Positions 38,101 through 45,588 of a DNA stretch of 64,000 bases are shown piece by piece. Source of the stretch: Bacteroidota bacterium. Its GTDB lineage: Bacteria > Bacteroidota > Bacteroidia > Bacteroidales > WCHB1-69. The first letter of the stretch is position 1; every line of letters starts with the position of its first letter. A program made the position numbers and the translations under genes. A model generated the notes under the pieces. The model ran no database searches. It had not been told where the DNA came from and saw only the letters and a list, made by a program, of their open reading frames with translations. The DNA is taken from the NCBI GenBank assembly GCA_023392945.1, contig JAEWNB010000069.1:10898-74897 (forward strand), given 5' to 3'.

Positions 38101-38627
38101 ATTTCCGGTTCGGTATCCGAAAAATCCGGGGATTTATCTTCTGATTCCACTTTAACGGCAACATTCGCTTTTACCTTTTCAAAACGCTGAACTGCATCAC
38201 GATACGCTTGATCAGTTTCCCGCCACAAAAATTGTTTAATAGCTTTTACATCATCAGTCAATGGGAATTTAATTTCTCTGTAATCAGTAAAATAATCGGA
38301 CATATCGTCCCGAAGTTCATGAAAGTTATCCAGTTTTTTACTTCCTACTCTCACCTGTACGGTCAGGATTTTCTCAACCGTATACCGTGAATAGTCAAGA
38401 TTTCCAAAAGTAGAACTTACAGAGTATGTCTTAATTTCTTCAATACGATAGCTTAAAAGATAAACGGGGATCTCTTTTTGTTTCAATACATTCATGTTTC
38501 GGTCAAGTTCTTTTTGCATAACCTGAAGTAAAACATCCTCTTTTGCACTTGACTGTGAAAAGGAAGAAAAAGAAAAGAAAAGAACAATCAGAGGCAATAC
38601 CTGCCTAAAAAATGATAAAACTTTCAT
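35172..38627 (-). CDS. Secreted double-length TldD-type peptidase: active TldD half fused to inactive TldE/PmbA-like half
   Basis: 1151 residues, about twice the family's length. A signal peptide (~1-24) directs export. Half one (about 25-560) carries the zinc motif HEIFGH at 315-320 after GPALLSNDAAGVFF, plus GSCGAESGSIPAGCCSP with the Cys residues. Half two (about 575-1151) repeats the domain order (VFNAMQDELNNNL like LLQVMQKELDRNM; GIRNSLWITTDQAYKTA like AIKQFLWRETDQAYRDA), but the aligned motif reads GDAVGEIVAQSFIE: both His and the Glu are gone. Cytoplasmic TldD and TldE form such an active/inactive pair as separate chains. Here both are in one exported chain. It sits 29 bases after metK on the same strand. 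Confidence 0.85.
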   Translation of the reverse strand: MKVLSFFRQVLPLIVLFFSFSSFSQSSAKEDVLLQVMQKELDRNMNVLKQKEIPVYLLSYRIEEIKTYSVSSTFGNLDYSRYTVEKILTVQVRVGSKKLDNFHELRDDMSDYFTDYREIKFPLTDDVKAIKQFLWRETDQAYRDAVQRFEKVKANVAVKVESEDKSPDFSDTEPEIYYEPVLVINDFNQEEWISKLSRYSGLFTENKDIITGSAYLKFYISRKYFVNSEGSAIVQNNSYSHLFLNAKTQAEDGMELPLYKSYFAHYPGDLPQGNIIENDAKKLIFTLLSLKTAPVVDSYTGPALLSNDAAGVFFHEIFGHRVEGQRMKSESDGQTFKKKLNEVVLNEDISVIFDPTIQYYKGIPLNGSYLYDDEGVKSQRTVVVDKGVLKNFLMTRTPIDSFPQSNGHARAAAGLQPVSRQSNLIVETQKSYTDVELRQMLIGEAKKQGKDYGYLFAKVQGGFTTTGRYFPNSFNVTPLEVYRIYVDGRPDELVRGVDLVGTPLAMFSKIEAIGNTPGNFAGSCGAESGSIPAGCCSPALFVKQIEMQKKAKSQDKPPIIERTSLDILPDDNFETVVFNAMQDELNNNLTNLKIEGLKSPYYISYLVSDAKMMVVESSLGAITLSDSRPFRDQETTVLVGSDKFNNLNFFDENSLFGYYYNNRITIPENTDYSGIRNSLWITTDQAYKTAAESIQNKEAVIKQQNQTQKQKELSDFSEVEIQKTPIDVMLEDVLFSNLINTSVELSRIFLNYPDFTNSGANIYVYNANTYYLNSEGMKFKQPFTLVCLRVFAETLTQDGESVMDYFTIYVNSYTQLPNMDLLRERVVKMADLLQQIRSVPVMNESFSGPVMFTGDAVGEIVAQSFIESNNGLLAGRKPITPNSDFLRWYESYIPQENATEALLGKKVISRDLSVNALDGKTVYNGTPLIGSYKVDAEGVRVPAELPLISDGILVNILSDRIPTNHSKFSNGHKRLALSYGKLTTSLCSGVIELSGKNKMAYSKMKKKLISMAKEEDYDYAYIIPKLVSQSAAVPTVGNYLTKNNYYYPVYVIRVSVKDGSETLMRMAKVSALNMKSFKHVEAISNQQQVYNTLLKGKQKNNIMAGQNFNLSGVPCSFIVPTAILFPELDVEKNPNIILKNQPEVLNPLLGK

Positions 38628-38656
38628 AAAGAAATATATATTTGATATGTAATTAA

Positions 38657-39940
38657 TTACAATCCAAATTCCGCTTTAATCCTATCCACATAATCTAATT
38701 TTTCCCAAGGGAAAAAAGTGATTTTCTTGAAAATTTTTACAACTCCGTTTTCTGTTCTGCTATATGTGTCCTTGTCGTTATACTTAACCTCCACTTCTTG
38801 CTCAAAAGTATCTCTTCCAAAATGGCCATAAGATGCAGTTGCTTCATAGATAGGATTTTTTAGTTCAAGTCGGTTTATAATTGCAAACGGAGTCATATCA
38901 AAAATAGTATCCAGTTTCTTGGAAATTTCTCCATCTGTCATTTTAACTTTAGAAGTATTGAAAGTATTAATATAAAGACCAACGGGTTTTGCAACTCCGA
39001 TAGCATAAGCCACCTGAACAAGAGCTTCGTCGCAGAGGCCTGCAGCAACAATATTTTTTGCCATATGTCGTGCGGCATAGGCAGCAGATCTGTCAACTTT
39101 GGAAGGATCTTTTCCTGAAAAGGCACCACCACCATGAGCAGCTTTTCCTCCATAAGTATCCACAATAATTTTACGTCCTGTCAATCCACTGTCGCCGTGA
39201 GGTCCCCCAACAACAAATTTTCCGGTCGGATTAACATGCAATTTATAATCGTCTTTAAAAAGTTTTTGAACAAATTCAGGACAATTAGCTTTCACACGAG
39301 GAATTAAAATAGTCTCTATATCTTTTTTAATTGTATAAAGCATTTTTTCTTCTTTATCAAAATCATCATGTTGTGTTGAAACCACAATGGCATCAATACG
39401 TTCAGGAATACCGTCATCAGAATACTGGAGTGTTACCTGTGATTTAGAATCCGGACGGAGATAAGTCATAACTTTTCCTTCGCGACGGATAGCCGCTAAC
39501 TCTTGTAAAAAAATATGAGACAATTCTATAGAAATCGGCATAAAATTATCCATTTCCTTACATGCATAGCCAAACATCATTCCCTGATCACCGGCTCCCT
39601 GTTCTTCCAATGATGAACGGTTAACACCCTGACTGATATCAGGAGATTGTTTATGAATGGCAGAAAGAACTCCGCATGACTTATAGTCGAACTGATAGTC
39701 GCTATTAGTATACCCTATTTTTTTAATAACGCGCCTTGCAACATCATCAACGGAAACATAACCCTTAGTGGTTACCTCTCCGGCACATACTACCAATCCG
39801 GTAGTAACTAATGTTTCGCAAGCCACCTTGGATTCCGGATCCTGAGAAAGGAAGGAATCAAGCAAAGCGTCTGAAATTTGGTCACAGATTTTGTCAGGAT
39901 GACCTTCAGATACTGATTCAGAAGTGAATAGATAGCTCAT
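38657..39940 (-). CDS. metK: S-adenosylmethionine synthetase
   Basis: 427 residues. Standard motifs: [20 protein letters not shown] (start), [12 protein letters not shown] (ATP site), [20 protein letters not shown] and the [20 protein letters not shown] loop. Makes SAM from methionine and ATP. The leader holds a SAM-II-type riboswitch (39990-40045) ending about 50 bases before the ATG, and a -7 box further upstream, so SAM should repress its own synthesis. The secreted TldD-like gene follows and may share the transcript. Confidence 0.97.
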   Translation of the reverse strand: MSYLFTSESVSEGHPDKICDQISDALLDSFLSQDPESKVACETLVTTGLVVCAGEVTTKGYVSVDDVARRVIKKIGYTNSDYQFDYKSCGVLSAIHKQSPDISQGVNRSSLEEQGAGDQGMMFGYACKEMDNFMPISIELSHIFLQELAAIRREGKVMTYLRPDSKSQVTLQYSDDGIPERIDAIVVSTQHDDFDKEEKMLYTIKKDIETILIPRVKANCPEFVQKLFKDDYKLHVNPTGKFVVGGPHGDSGLTGRKIIVDTYGGKAAHGGGAFSGKDPSKVDRSAAYAARHMAKNIVAAGLCDEALVQVAYAIGVAKPVGLYINTFNTSKVKMTDGEISKKLDTIFDMTPFAIINRLELKNPIYEATASYGHFGRDTFEQEVEVKYNDKDTYSRTENGVVKIFKKITFFPWEKLDYVDRIKAEFGL

Positions 39941-39989
39941 AATAAATTGATTTAGTTATTATTAATTCATCATCGAAAAAAAGGAGGTG

Positions 39990-40045
39990 GAAATGTTTTA
40001 GCATTTTTTTTTTTGAGGTTGCAATCACTACAAATCTTTCCTCAT
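39990..40045 (-). ncRNA. SAM-II-type riboswitch (H-type pseudoknot) upstream of metK
   Basis: Read on the minus strand: P1 pairs GAGG (40043-40040) with CCTC (40018-40015). The loop has the conserved GATTTG and ATTGCAACC elements, and the 3' part has the conserved TGCTAAA (around 40003-39997). A second helix can form between AGTG (40029-40026) and CATT (39995-39992), giving an H-type pseudoknot. The order of GATTT, ATTGCA and GCTAAA is what defines SAM-II; SAM-V shares much of this core and cannot be fully excluded. It sits directly in front of metK, as expected. Confidence 0.82.
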
Positions 40046-40058
40046 TTTTTTCGTGCTG

Positions 40059-40066
40059 CAAAAATA
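40059..40066 (-). promoter_or_regulatory. -7 box (TATTTTTG on minus) for the metK leader
   Basis: Plus-strand CAAAAATA lies 14 bases upstream of the riboswitch P1 stem, so transcription would begin about 10 bases before the aptamer. No good -33 element is seen. Confidence 0.55.
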
Positions 40067-40241
40067 CAATTATTTTCTATAATTATTCTCGACTCGTTTA
40101 TTATTTTACTAAATAATACTCTCTAAAGTTTTCTGCCTTTCTTTAATAATCATATTCTAATATTTAAGAAAGCCGTTAAAAATAATCCGGAAAATATTTT
40201 TCCGAGGATAATTAGAGAATAGTAAATTTGGGTAAAAAATG

Positions 40242-40249
40242 TATTTTTG
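40242..40249 (+). promoter_or_regulatory. -7 box (TATTTTTG) for the polytopic membrane protein
   Basis: Perfect TAnnTTTG match ending 17 bases before the ATG at 40267, so the leader is very short. It rules out the in-frame TTG at 40258 as the likely start. Confidence 0.5.
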
Positions 40250-40266
40250 CCATCTAATTGATTAAA

Positions 40267-42138
40267 ATGAAATTATTATCCGGAAAAACTCTTTTATTCA
40301 TCTTATTTGGGGTGACTGTCGTTATCACTTTAATACCTTTCTTTAGGGTAGGGTTCACCACCGGAGATGATCTTGAATATTACCTCACTTGGCTAATCGG
40401 AGATTTATTTACAAATGCCAATATATATGCTCACGGTGCCGGACGATTCTATTTTCTTATTACCAAACCCATATACAGTTTGCCCTATATCGGAGACAAC
40501 TTCTTTTTAACCAAAGTAATCCAATATGCCTCCCTACTGCTCTCTTTTGTACTTTTTGCTTTATTAGTAAGTAAAATTTTTAAATCTAACAAGTTGGGAT
40601 TACTTTCATTTCTGATTCTTATTATTCCTTTATCGGTAACTCCCGACTATTACATTCCAATTATTTCCTATCCCCTTTTCTTCACTTTCAGTTTTTCACT
40701 GGCACTATTATCACTCTTATTTCTTCTTCGCTATTTTGAGACCAAAAAAAACAAATTTCTAATTGCTTCAGTGCTTTTATTTGCAGTTACAGTTTTATTT
40801 TATGAAACCTATCTTCTTTTTCTGCTCTTTACCGGAATATTTATTTTTGTCAGAAGCTGTCAGCAACGGGGCACTTTGAATACTTTTAAAAGCAAGCTTT
40901 TTTACAAAGAAATTATGCCTTTTGTTGCCATTGGAATCATTTACCTTATAGTCTATTTTTCATTTCGTGCCTGTATCCGAACTCCCGATGGTTTTTATAA
41001 TGGCAGCTCTTTTGCCAATGATTTTAATTGGAGCAATTTTTATAAAATTCTTTTAAAATATAACAATGCTGCCCTACCGACCAAAGTGTTTAACCTTAAT
41101 CAGGATATCATCAGTGCCAACTCGCTTTTGGTCGAAGGACATAAGAATAATTTTTGGTATATTCTTACTCATTCTTCTCTTTTATGGATAATCAATGCTA
41201 TTATCCAGTCAATCTTGTTTTTCTTTATTTTAATAAAAAATAAAACAGCTATTACATGGAAAAAAATAGGATTCGGTATATTATTTTCTTTTCTTTTCGC
41301 AATTTTTTCTCATTTTCTTGTTGCCATTGCCGACAAATACAATAGTGAATATTCTTATCTAAACGGCTATGTCACTACCTTTTATTCTTATTTTGGAATA
41401 ACCTTGTCATTCACTTTGGCTTTGTTTGGTTTATACAAGATTGCCTCAAAAAAAAGGTGGTTACAATACCCTGTACTTGCCATCATGATATCTCTTGTGT
41501 TTTATATTTCCATAATGACAAGCTATTCCAATGACCATTTGAGTAGGGACTGGCAACATAGTCAAAATCGTTTTAATCTGATTAATGAAATGTCACAAGA
41601 AAAAGTTTTTGACAGAATTCCGGAACACTCGCTGATCTACTCCCCTGATCTTTATGAAACTTGTTCATTTTCAGGAAGAAATATATGTTATCAGAATTTG
41701 AAATGGGAAGTATATATTGAATTAAAATCGGGAAGAAAATATACTGTCTGCCGCAACCCCGAAGAGATGCAAAAGAAAATAATTGAAAACCCCCAAGCTG
41801 CTATATACCGGTTTATAAAAAGGGAGAATATCAAAAACAATGATCTATTGGCTGTGATTGCTAATGTCGAAAAAAACAGTCTCAATATGCAGGATCCTCA
41901 GAATATGTTCTCCCGATCCATATGCAACGAAGCCGCGATTTATATTTATTCCAAAAAAAATCAATTTACAATCAACTATAATATTATCGGAAGTGACACT
42001 CTTCTGCCTAAGTTATATTCATGTTCAACTTATTTAAATAACAAAAATAAGGATGGCGATCTCATGAATATCACTATAAAAAAACAGAATATGGCAGTTG
42101 AAAGTTTCATGATAGCAGATAATAGACCATCTGATTAA
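40267..42138 (+). CDS. Polytopic membrane protein, GT-C glycosyltransferase-like
   Basis: 623 residues from the ATG at 40267. About 10-12 hydrophobic helices occupy the first ~430 residues; the remaining ~190 are soluble, probably periplasmic. After the first helix comes RVGFTTGDDLEYYLTW, an acidic loop resembling the catalytic loop of GT-C lipid-linked sugar transferases. I do not recognise a closer family. Possible role: adding a sugar or modification to an envelope polymer (inference). The next gene begins 37 bases later. Confidence 0.7.
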   Translation: MKLLSGKTLLFILFGVTVVITLIPFFRVGFTTGDDLEYYLTWLIGDLFTNANIYAHGAGRFYFLITKPIYSLPYIGDNFFLTKVIQYASLLLSFVLFALLVSKIFKSNKLGLLSFLILIIPLSVTPDYYIPIISYPLFFTFSFSLALLSLLFLLRYFETKKNKFLIASVLLFAVTVLFYETYLLFLLFTGIFIFVRSCQQRGTLNTFKSKLFYKEIMPFVAIGIIYLIVYFSFRACIRTPDGFYNGSSFANDFNWSNFYKILLKYNNAALPTKVFNLNQDIISANSLLVEGHKNNFWYILTHSSLLWIINAIIQSILFFFILIKNKTAITWKKIGFGILFSFLFAIFSHFLVAIADKYNSEYSYLNGYVTTFYSYFGITLSFTLALFGLYKIASKKRWLQYPVLAIMISLVFYISIMTSYSNDHLSRDWQHSQNRFNLINEMSQEKVFDRIPEHSLIYSPDLYETCSFSGRNICYQNLKWEVYIELKSGRKYTVCRNPEEMQKKIIENPQAAIYRFIKRENIKNNDLLAVIANVEKNSLNMQDPQNMFSRSICNEAAIYIYSKKNQFTINYNIIGSDTLLPKLYSCSTYLNNKNKDGDLMNITIKKQNMAVESFMIADNRPSD

Positions 42139-42175
42139 AAAAGAGAGATTAATTATTTAATAAACAAAACTATTT

Positions 42176-43771
42176 ATGAAGAGATTACTTTTTACTTTCA
42201 TTTACATGTTCTCATTTTCACTATTTGGACAAGTAAGTTTTAATTTTGTAGATGACATTACTACCGAATGCACCTCGGTTACCGTGGGTAAAAATGCCTC
42301 CAAAGATGGATCGGTAATGACTTCCCATACTGACGACAGCGGACGAAGCAGAACCAACATATCGGTAACAGAAGCCAAAGATTATACTGAGGGGACTATG
42401 AAAAAACTCTATCGTCGCCAGGCTGCCGCTAATGAATTCGGAAAAATGCCCTATTACGAATTTGTTGAAACGGGAGAGATTCCTGAAGTTTCGCATACTT
42501 ATCAATATTTCAATTCAGCATATCCCTGTTTAAATGAAAAGCAACTTGCTATTGGAGAATCGACTTTCGGGGGCCGACCGGAATTAAAATCCGACAAAGG
42601 ATTGATTGATTGCAGTTGCCTTTGTATGTTGATGCTGGAGCGTTGTTCTACTGCCAGAGATGCCATCAGAACTGCAGGAGAATTATTGAAAAAATATGGT
42701 TGGAACGATGCCGGGGAGTGCTTAACTATTGCTGATAAAAATGAAGTTTGGCATTTTGAAATTTTAGGCCCCGGTAAAGATAAAGTTGGGGCTGTATGGG
42801 CTGCTCAAAGAGTACCGGACGGACACGTTGGAGTAAATGCCAATGCTTCTACAATCAGAGAAATGGATTTAAAAAATAAAGACTACTTTATGGCCTCAGA
42901 CAATGTACATTCCTTGGCCGAAGAGAATGGCTGGTATGATAAAAAAAATGAAGTTTTTCGCTTTGCTTATGCCTATGCCCCAGACAGTCGGGCTATGTTA
43001 GCCTGCAGAAGAAGAGAATGGAGAGTCTTTGACCTTGTGGCTCCTTCACAGAAGTTTGATCCTAATGCCGAAAATTATCCTTTCTCCGTCAAACCGGACA
43101 CGTTGGTTACTTTGGAAAAAATGGTCAGCATTTTTAAAGACTACTACGAAGGTACCGAATACGATATGCGCAAAACTCTGACAGTCACTGACAATCAAGG
43201 CAAAACTATCATCTCACCTTTGGCAAATCCATTCATGAAATCCGATGAATTAAAGTTGCATAAAATCAACGGTGGTTGGCACTGGCGGGGAGAAAGAGCT
43301 ATTGCCGTTCATTTCACTGTTTACGCAACCATCATTCAATGCCGTAACTTTCTACCTGATGAAATCGGGGGAGTGTGCTGGTTTGCACTGGATAATGTTG
43401 CTTCATCAATTTATGTTCCCTTTTACGGATCTATCAATTATTTTCCAAATTCTTATCAGACATGTGGAAGAAAAACCGGTTTTAGCAAAGAATCCGCCTG
43501 GTGGGCTTTCAACAGATTAGGAACGATTACAGCTCAACGTTGGGGAGATATGCACAAGATTGTTGACAATGCATGGAACCCAATGCAGAAACAATTCTTT
43601 ACCGATCAAAATCAAATTGAAAACAAAGCATTACTTCTTTACAATAATGGTGAACATGAAAATGCCATCCGTCTTCTGACGGATTACAGCAATTCCTGTG
43701 GCAATAAAGCAGTTGAAACAGCTTGGGAAACAGGGGATTTAATTTGGACAATCTTTGACGGAGCCTGGTAA
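42176..43771 (+). CDS. Secreted C69-family dipeptidase
   Basis: 531 residues. A signal peptide (~1-19) is followed by TTECTSVTVGKNASKDGSVM, the C69 N-terminal pattern with the nucleophile-type Cys of an Ntn-hydrolase. Further family motifs are QLAIGESTFGGRPEL, DCSCLCMLMLERCSTARDAI, DVHSLAE-like DNVHSLAEENGWY and GWHWRGERAIAVHFTVYATI. By family it cleaves dipeptides. If the Cys becomes N-terminal, about 32 residues must be removed (inference). It ends with a strong terminator. Confidence 0.9.
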   Translation: MKRLLFTFIYMFSFSLFGQVSFNFVDDITTECTSVTVGKNASKDGSVMTSHTDDSGRSRTNISVTEAKDYTEGTMKKLYRRQAAANEFGKMPYYEFVETGEIPEVSHTYQYFNSAYPCLNEKQLAIGESTFGGRPELKSDKGLIDCSCLCMLMLERCSTARDAIRTAGELLKKYGWNDAGECLTIADKNEVWHFEILGPGKDKVGAVWAAQRVPDGHVGVNANASTIREMDLKNKDYFMASDNVHSLAEENGWYDKKNEVFRFAYAYAPDSRAMLACRRREWRVFDLVAPSQKFDPNAENYPFSVKPDTLVTLEKMVSIFKDYYEGTEYDMRKTLTVTDNQGKTIISPLANPFMKSDELKLHKINGGWHWRGERAIAVHFTVYATIIQCRNFLPDEIGGVCWFALDNVASSIYVPFYGSINYFPNSYQTCGRKTGFSKESAWWAFNRLGTITAQRWGDMHKIVDNAWNPMQKQFFTDQNQIENKALLLYNNGEHENAIRLLTDYSNSCGNKAVETAWETGDLIWTIFDGAW

Positions 43772-43772
43772 T

Positions 43773-43807
43773 AAAAAAAGAGCCTTGATAAACAAGGCTC
43801 TTTTTTT
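43773..43807. terminator. Bidirectional intrinsic terminator between the C69 gene and the EP-repeat lipoprotein gene
   Basis: GAGCCTTG (43780-43787) and CAAGGCTC (43793-43800) form a perfect 8-base stem with a 5-base loop. Seven As precede and seven Ts follow. The two genes converge here, so it can serve both. Confidence 0.9.
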
Positions 43808-43848
43808 ATAATCCATTGATTAATAATTCAATGGAAAGATAATTGTGA

Positions 43849-44424
43849 TTATCTTTCAAGTTTACGAACAGGAGATCTCATTAACTTGGTAGCAGCCAAA
43901 ATTGACATATCGGTACCTGTAATAGTAAGAGGAACAATAACTTCTTCTGCACCATTTACCATATAATCACCGGCATTCCACATAGTTCCTGTGAAAACAA
44001 AACTTGTGCTTAAATTAGTCAAATCAACTTCAGTAACATTATAAGAGCCAGTGTCTGATAACCAGTCACAATAAGTGTAACCATTATATTCAAACATAAA
44101 TTCCTCACAATACTGAACCATATAATAATTTGATTCTTCTGTAGAGAAAGTTCCGGTAGCATTAGGCATTTGTACAGCTACAAATGGAACGGTATCCATT
44201 GAGGCAAACTTGTATGCAGTAAAAAATAAAATACCGTAATCATCATAATTTTCTCCCTGAATGGTAGTTTCATCGGCATCCCATGTGGTGCCATCAAAGT
44301 TAATTGCAAGAGCTGCAGCTGGTTCCGGTTCCGGTTCTGGCTCTGGTTCTGGTTCTGGATCACAAGCGGCAAATGCCACCATAATAAACATAGCTAATGC
44401 TAATAATTTTGCTATTTCTTTCAT
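43849..44424 (-). CDS. Lipoprotein with Glu-Pro repeat linker
   Basis: 191 residues from the ATG at 44424; the frame continues 45 codons upstream, but that part is highly basic and lacks a signal. The lipobox MVAFAAC gives an acylated Cys at residue 20. A linker of alternating Pro-Glu (DPEPEPEPEPEPEPAA) follows, then a ~165-residue beta-rich domain (LAINFDGTTWDADETTIQ, VAVQMPNATGTFS, FTGTMWNAGDYMV). I do not recognise the domain. The linker probably holds it away from the membrane. Confidence 0.75.
   Translation of the reverse strand: MKEIAKLLALAMFIMVAFAACDPEPEPEPEPEPEPAAALAINFDGTTWDADETTIQGENYDDYGILFFTAYKFASMDTVPFVAVQMPNATGTFSTEESNYYMVQYCEEFMFEYNGYTYCDWLSDTGSYNVTEVDLTNLSTSFVFTGTMWNAGDYMVNGAEEVIVPLTITGTDMSILAATKLMRSPVRKLER
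44321..44359 (-). repeat. Hexamer microsatellite encoding the Glu-Pro linker
   Basis: Six-and-a-half imperfect copies of a 6-base unit (GGTTCC/GGTTCT/GGCTCT on plus). Because each unit is two codons, copy-number change would alter linker length without shifting frame. Confidence 0.8.
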
Positions 44425-44788
44425 ATTAATAATTTTGGTTGTTTTTTGCCTACTCTTATTGATTTTCGGCTTCCTCATCTTTTTTTTTAGAGATTTAGAT
44501 TTCTCTTTTGTCATATCCTTTCCCCACTTTAGTCCTTGAAGCGGATTAATTCTACTCAAAAAAACGTAGGACCGGATTCCATTTGTTTATAAACGAAAGA
44601 AATCTAACGTTTTTTTTTATTATTTTTAGTTTTTCAATTATATTATCGTAAATTCCAACTATTATTTACTATTAATAATGCAAAAATAAAAATTATTTAT
44701 ATAGAATAATTTTTTTTTGAAAAAAATTATTCACAGCAAAATATTTATCTTTGCAATCACATTTTTTATTTTATAAAATCATATAATC
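44425..44788. other. 364-base intergenic region with two divergent promoters and a long leader
   Basis: A minus -7 box (CAAAAATA, 44681-44688) implies a ~250-base leader for the EP-repeat lipoprotein. A plus -7 box (TATCTTTG, 44746-44753) serves the radical SAM gene. The minus leader includes an imperfect inverted repeat in which AAAAAAACGT is complementary to ACGTTTTTTT (about 44569-44621), ending in Ts on the minus strand. No conserved RNA class is recognised. Confidence 0.45.
44746..44753 (+). promoter_or_regulatory. -7 box (TATCTTTG) for the radical SAM gene
   Basis: Matches TAnnTTTG, 35 bases before the ATG. The nearest TTTG upstream is 26 bases away, longer than usual. Confidence 0.5.
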
Positions 44789-45559
44789 ATGTTTCTTTGG
44801 GAATCTATAGTATTTGGACCTATACACAGCAGAAGATTGGGAAGCTCTCTCGGAATAAACGTCTTGCCCACCACAGAGAAAATTTGTTCGTTTAACTGCC
44901 TTTATTGTGAATGCGGTTGGACTTTGGAAAAAAATATTGACTCTACTCAATTTTATCCTCTTAAAACAATATTGGATGCACTGGATTCTAAATTGAAAAA
45001 GTGCAGTGATGATAAAATTCAGATTGATAGTATTACTTTTTCAGGAAACGGAGAACCCACTCTGCATCCTGATTTTGGAGAAATTATTGATGGACTGATT
45101 CTTATTAGGAATCGCTATTATCCCGGAATTCCTATTACCTGTCTTTCAAATTCCACACAACTCTATAAGGAAAGTGTAAGAGAAGCATTGAAAAAAATTG
45201 AAAATCCTATCTTAAAGTTAGATGCCGGTATCGAAGAACTGTTTCAACTTATTAACAGACCTATTTTGCCTATATCATTAACTGATGTTATTTTTCACTT
45301 AAAGAATTTTAAGCAAAATCTCATCATCCAGACTCTTTTTCTGAAAGGGACCATTGACGGAATGACATTTGACAACACCGACGATGCAAATCTTGAAAAG
45401 TGGTTGTTATATATTAAGGAGATCGCTCCCAAAAAAGTAATGCTCTATTCATTAGATAGGGAAACCCCTGCCAATCATCTGATAAAAATCTCAAAACCAC
45501 AATTGGAAATCATTGCAGAAAGAGTCAAAGAAATGGGTATTCTAACGGAAGTATATTAA
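44789..45559 (+). CDS. Radical SAM protein, COG0731-like
   Basis: 256 residues. The 4Fe-4S motif is CSFNCLYCECGW, preceded by FGPIHSRRLGSSLGINVLP, which is typical of COG0731 Fe-S proteins. ITFSGNGEPTLHPDFGEIID is the GGE-type SAM-binding strand. The C-terminus IAERVKEMGILTEVY ends the TIM-barrel. Substrate unknown; relatives are linked loosely to tRNA wyosine-type chemistry, but the assignment is not safe for a bacterium. Confidence 0.87.
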   Translation: MFLWESIVFGPIHSRRLGSSLGINVLPTTEKICSFNCLYCECGWTLEKNIDSTQFYPLKTILDALDSKLKKCSDDKIQIDSITFSGNGEPTLHPDFGEIIDGLILIRNRYYPGIPITCLSNSTQLYKESVREALKKIENPILKLDAGIEELFQLINRPILPISLTDVIFHLKNFKQNLIIQTLFLKGTIDGMTFDNTDDANLEKWLLYIKEIAPKKVMLYSLDRETPANHLIKISKPQLEIIAERVKEMGILTEVY

Positions 45560-45588
45560 AATCTTCAATAGAATTAATCACATATTAG

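Noticed and set aside
44321..44359. Hexamer repeat as a phase-variation switch
   Set aside because: Units of six bases keep the frame, so slippage changes only linker length.
44425..44559. 45-codon N-terminal extension of the EP-repeat lipoprotein
   Set aside because: It is strongly basic and precedes a complete lipoprotein signal peptide, which must be N-terminal to work.
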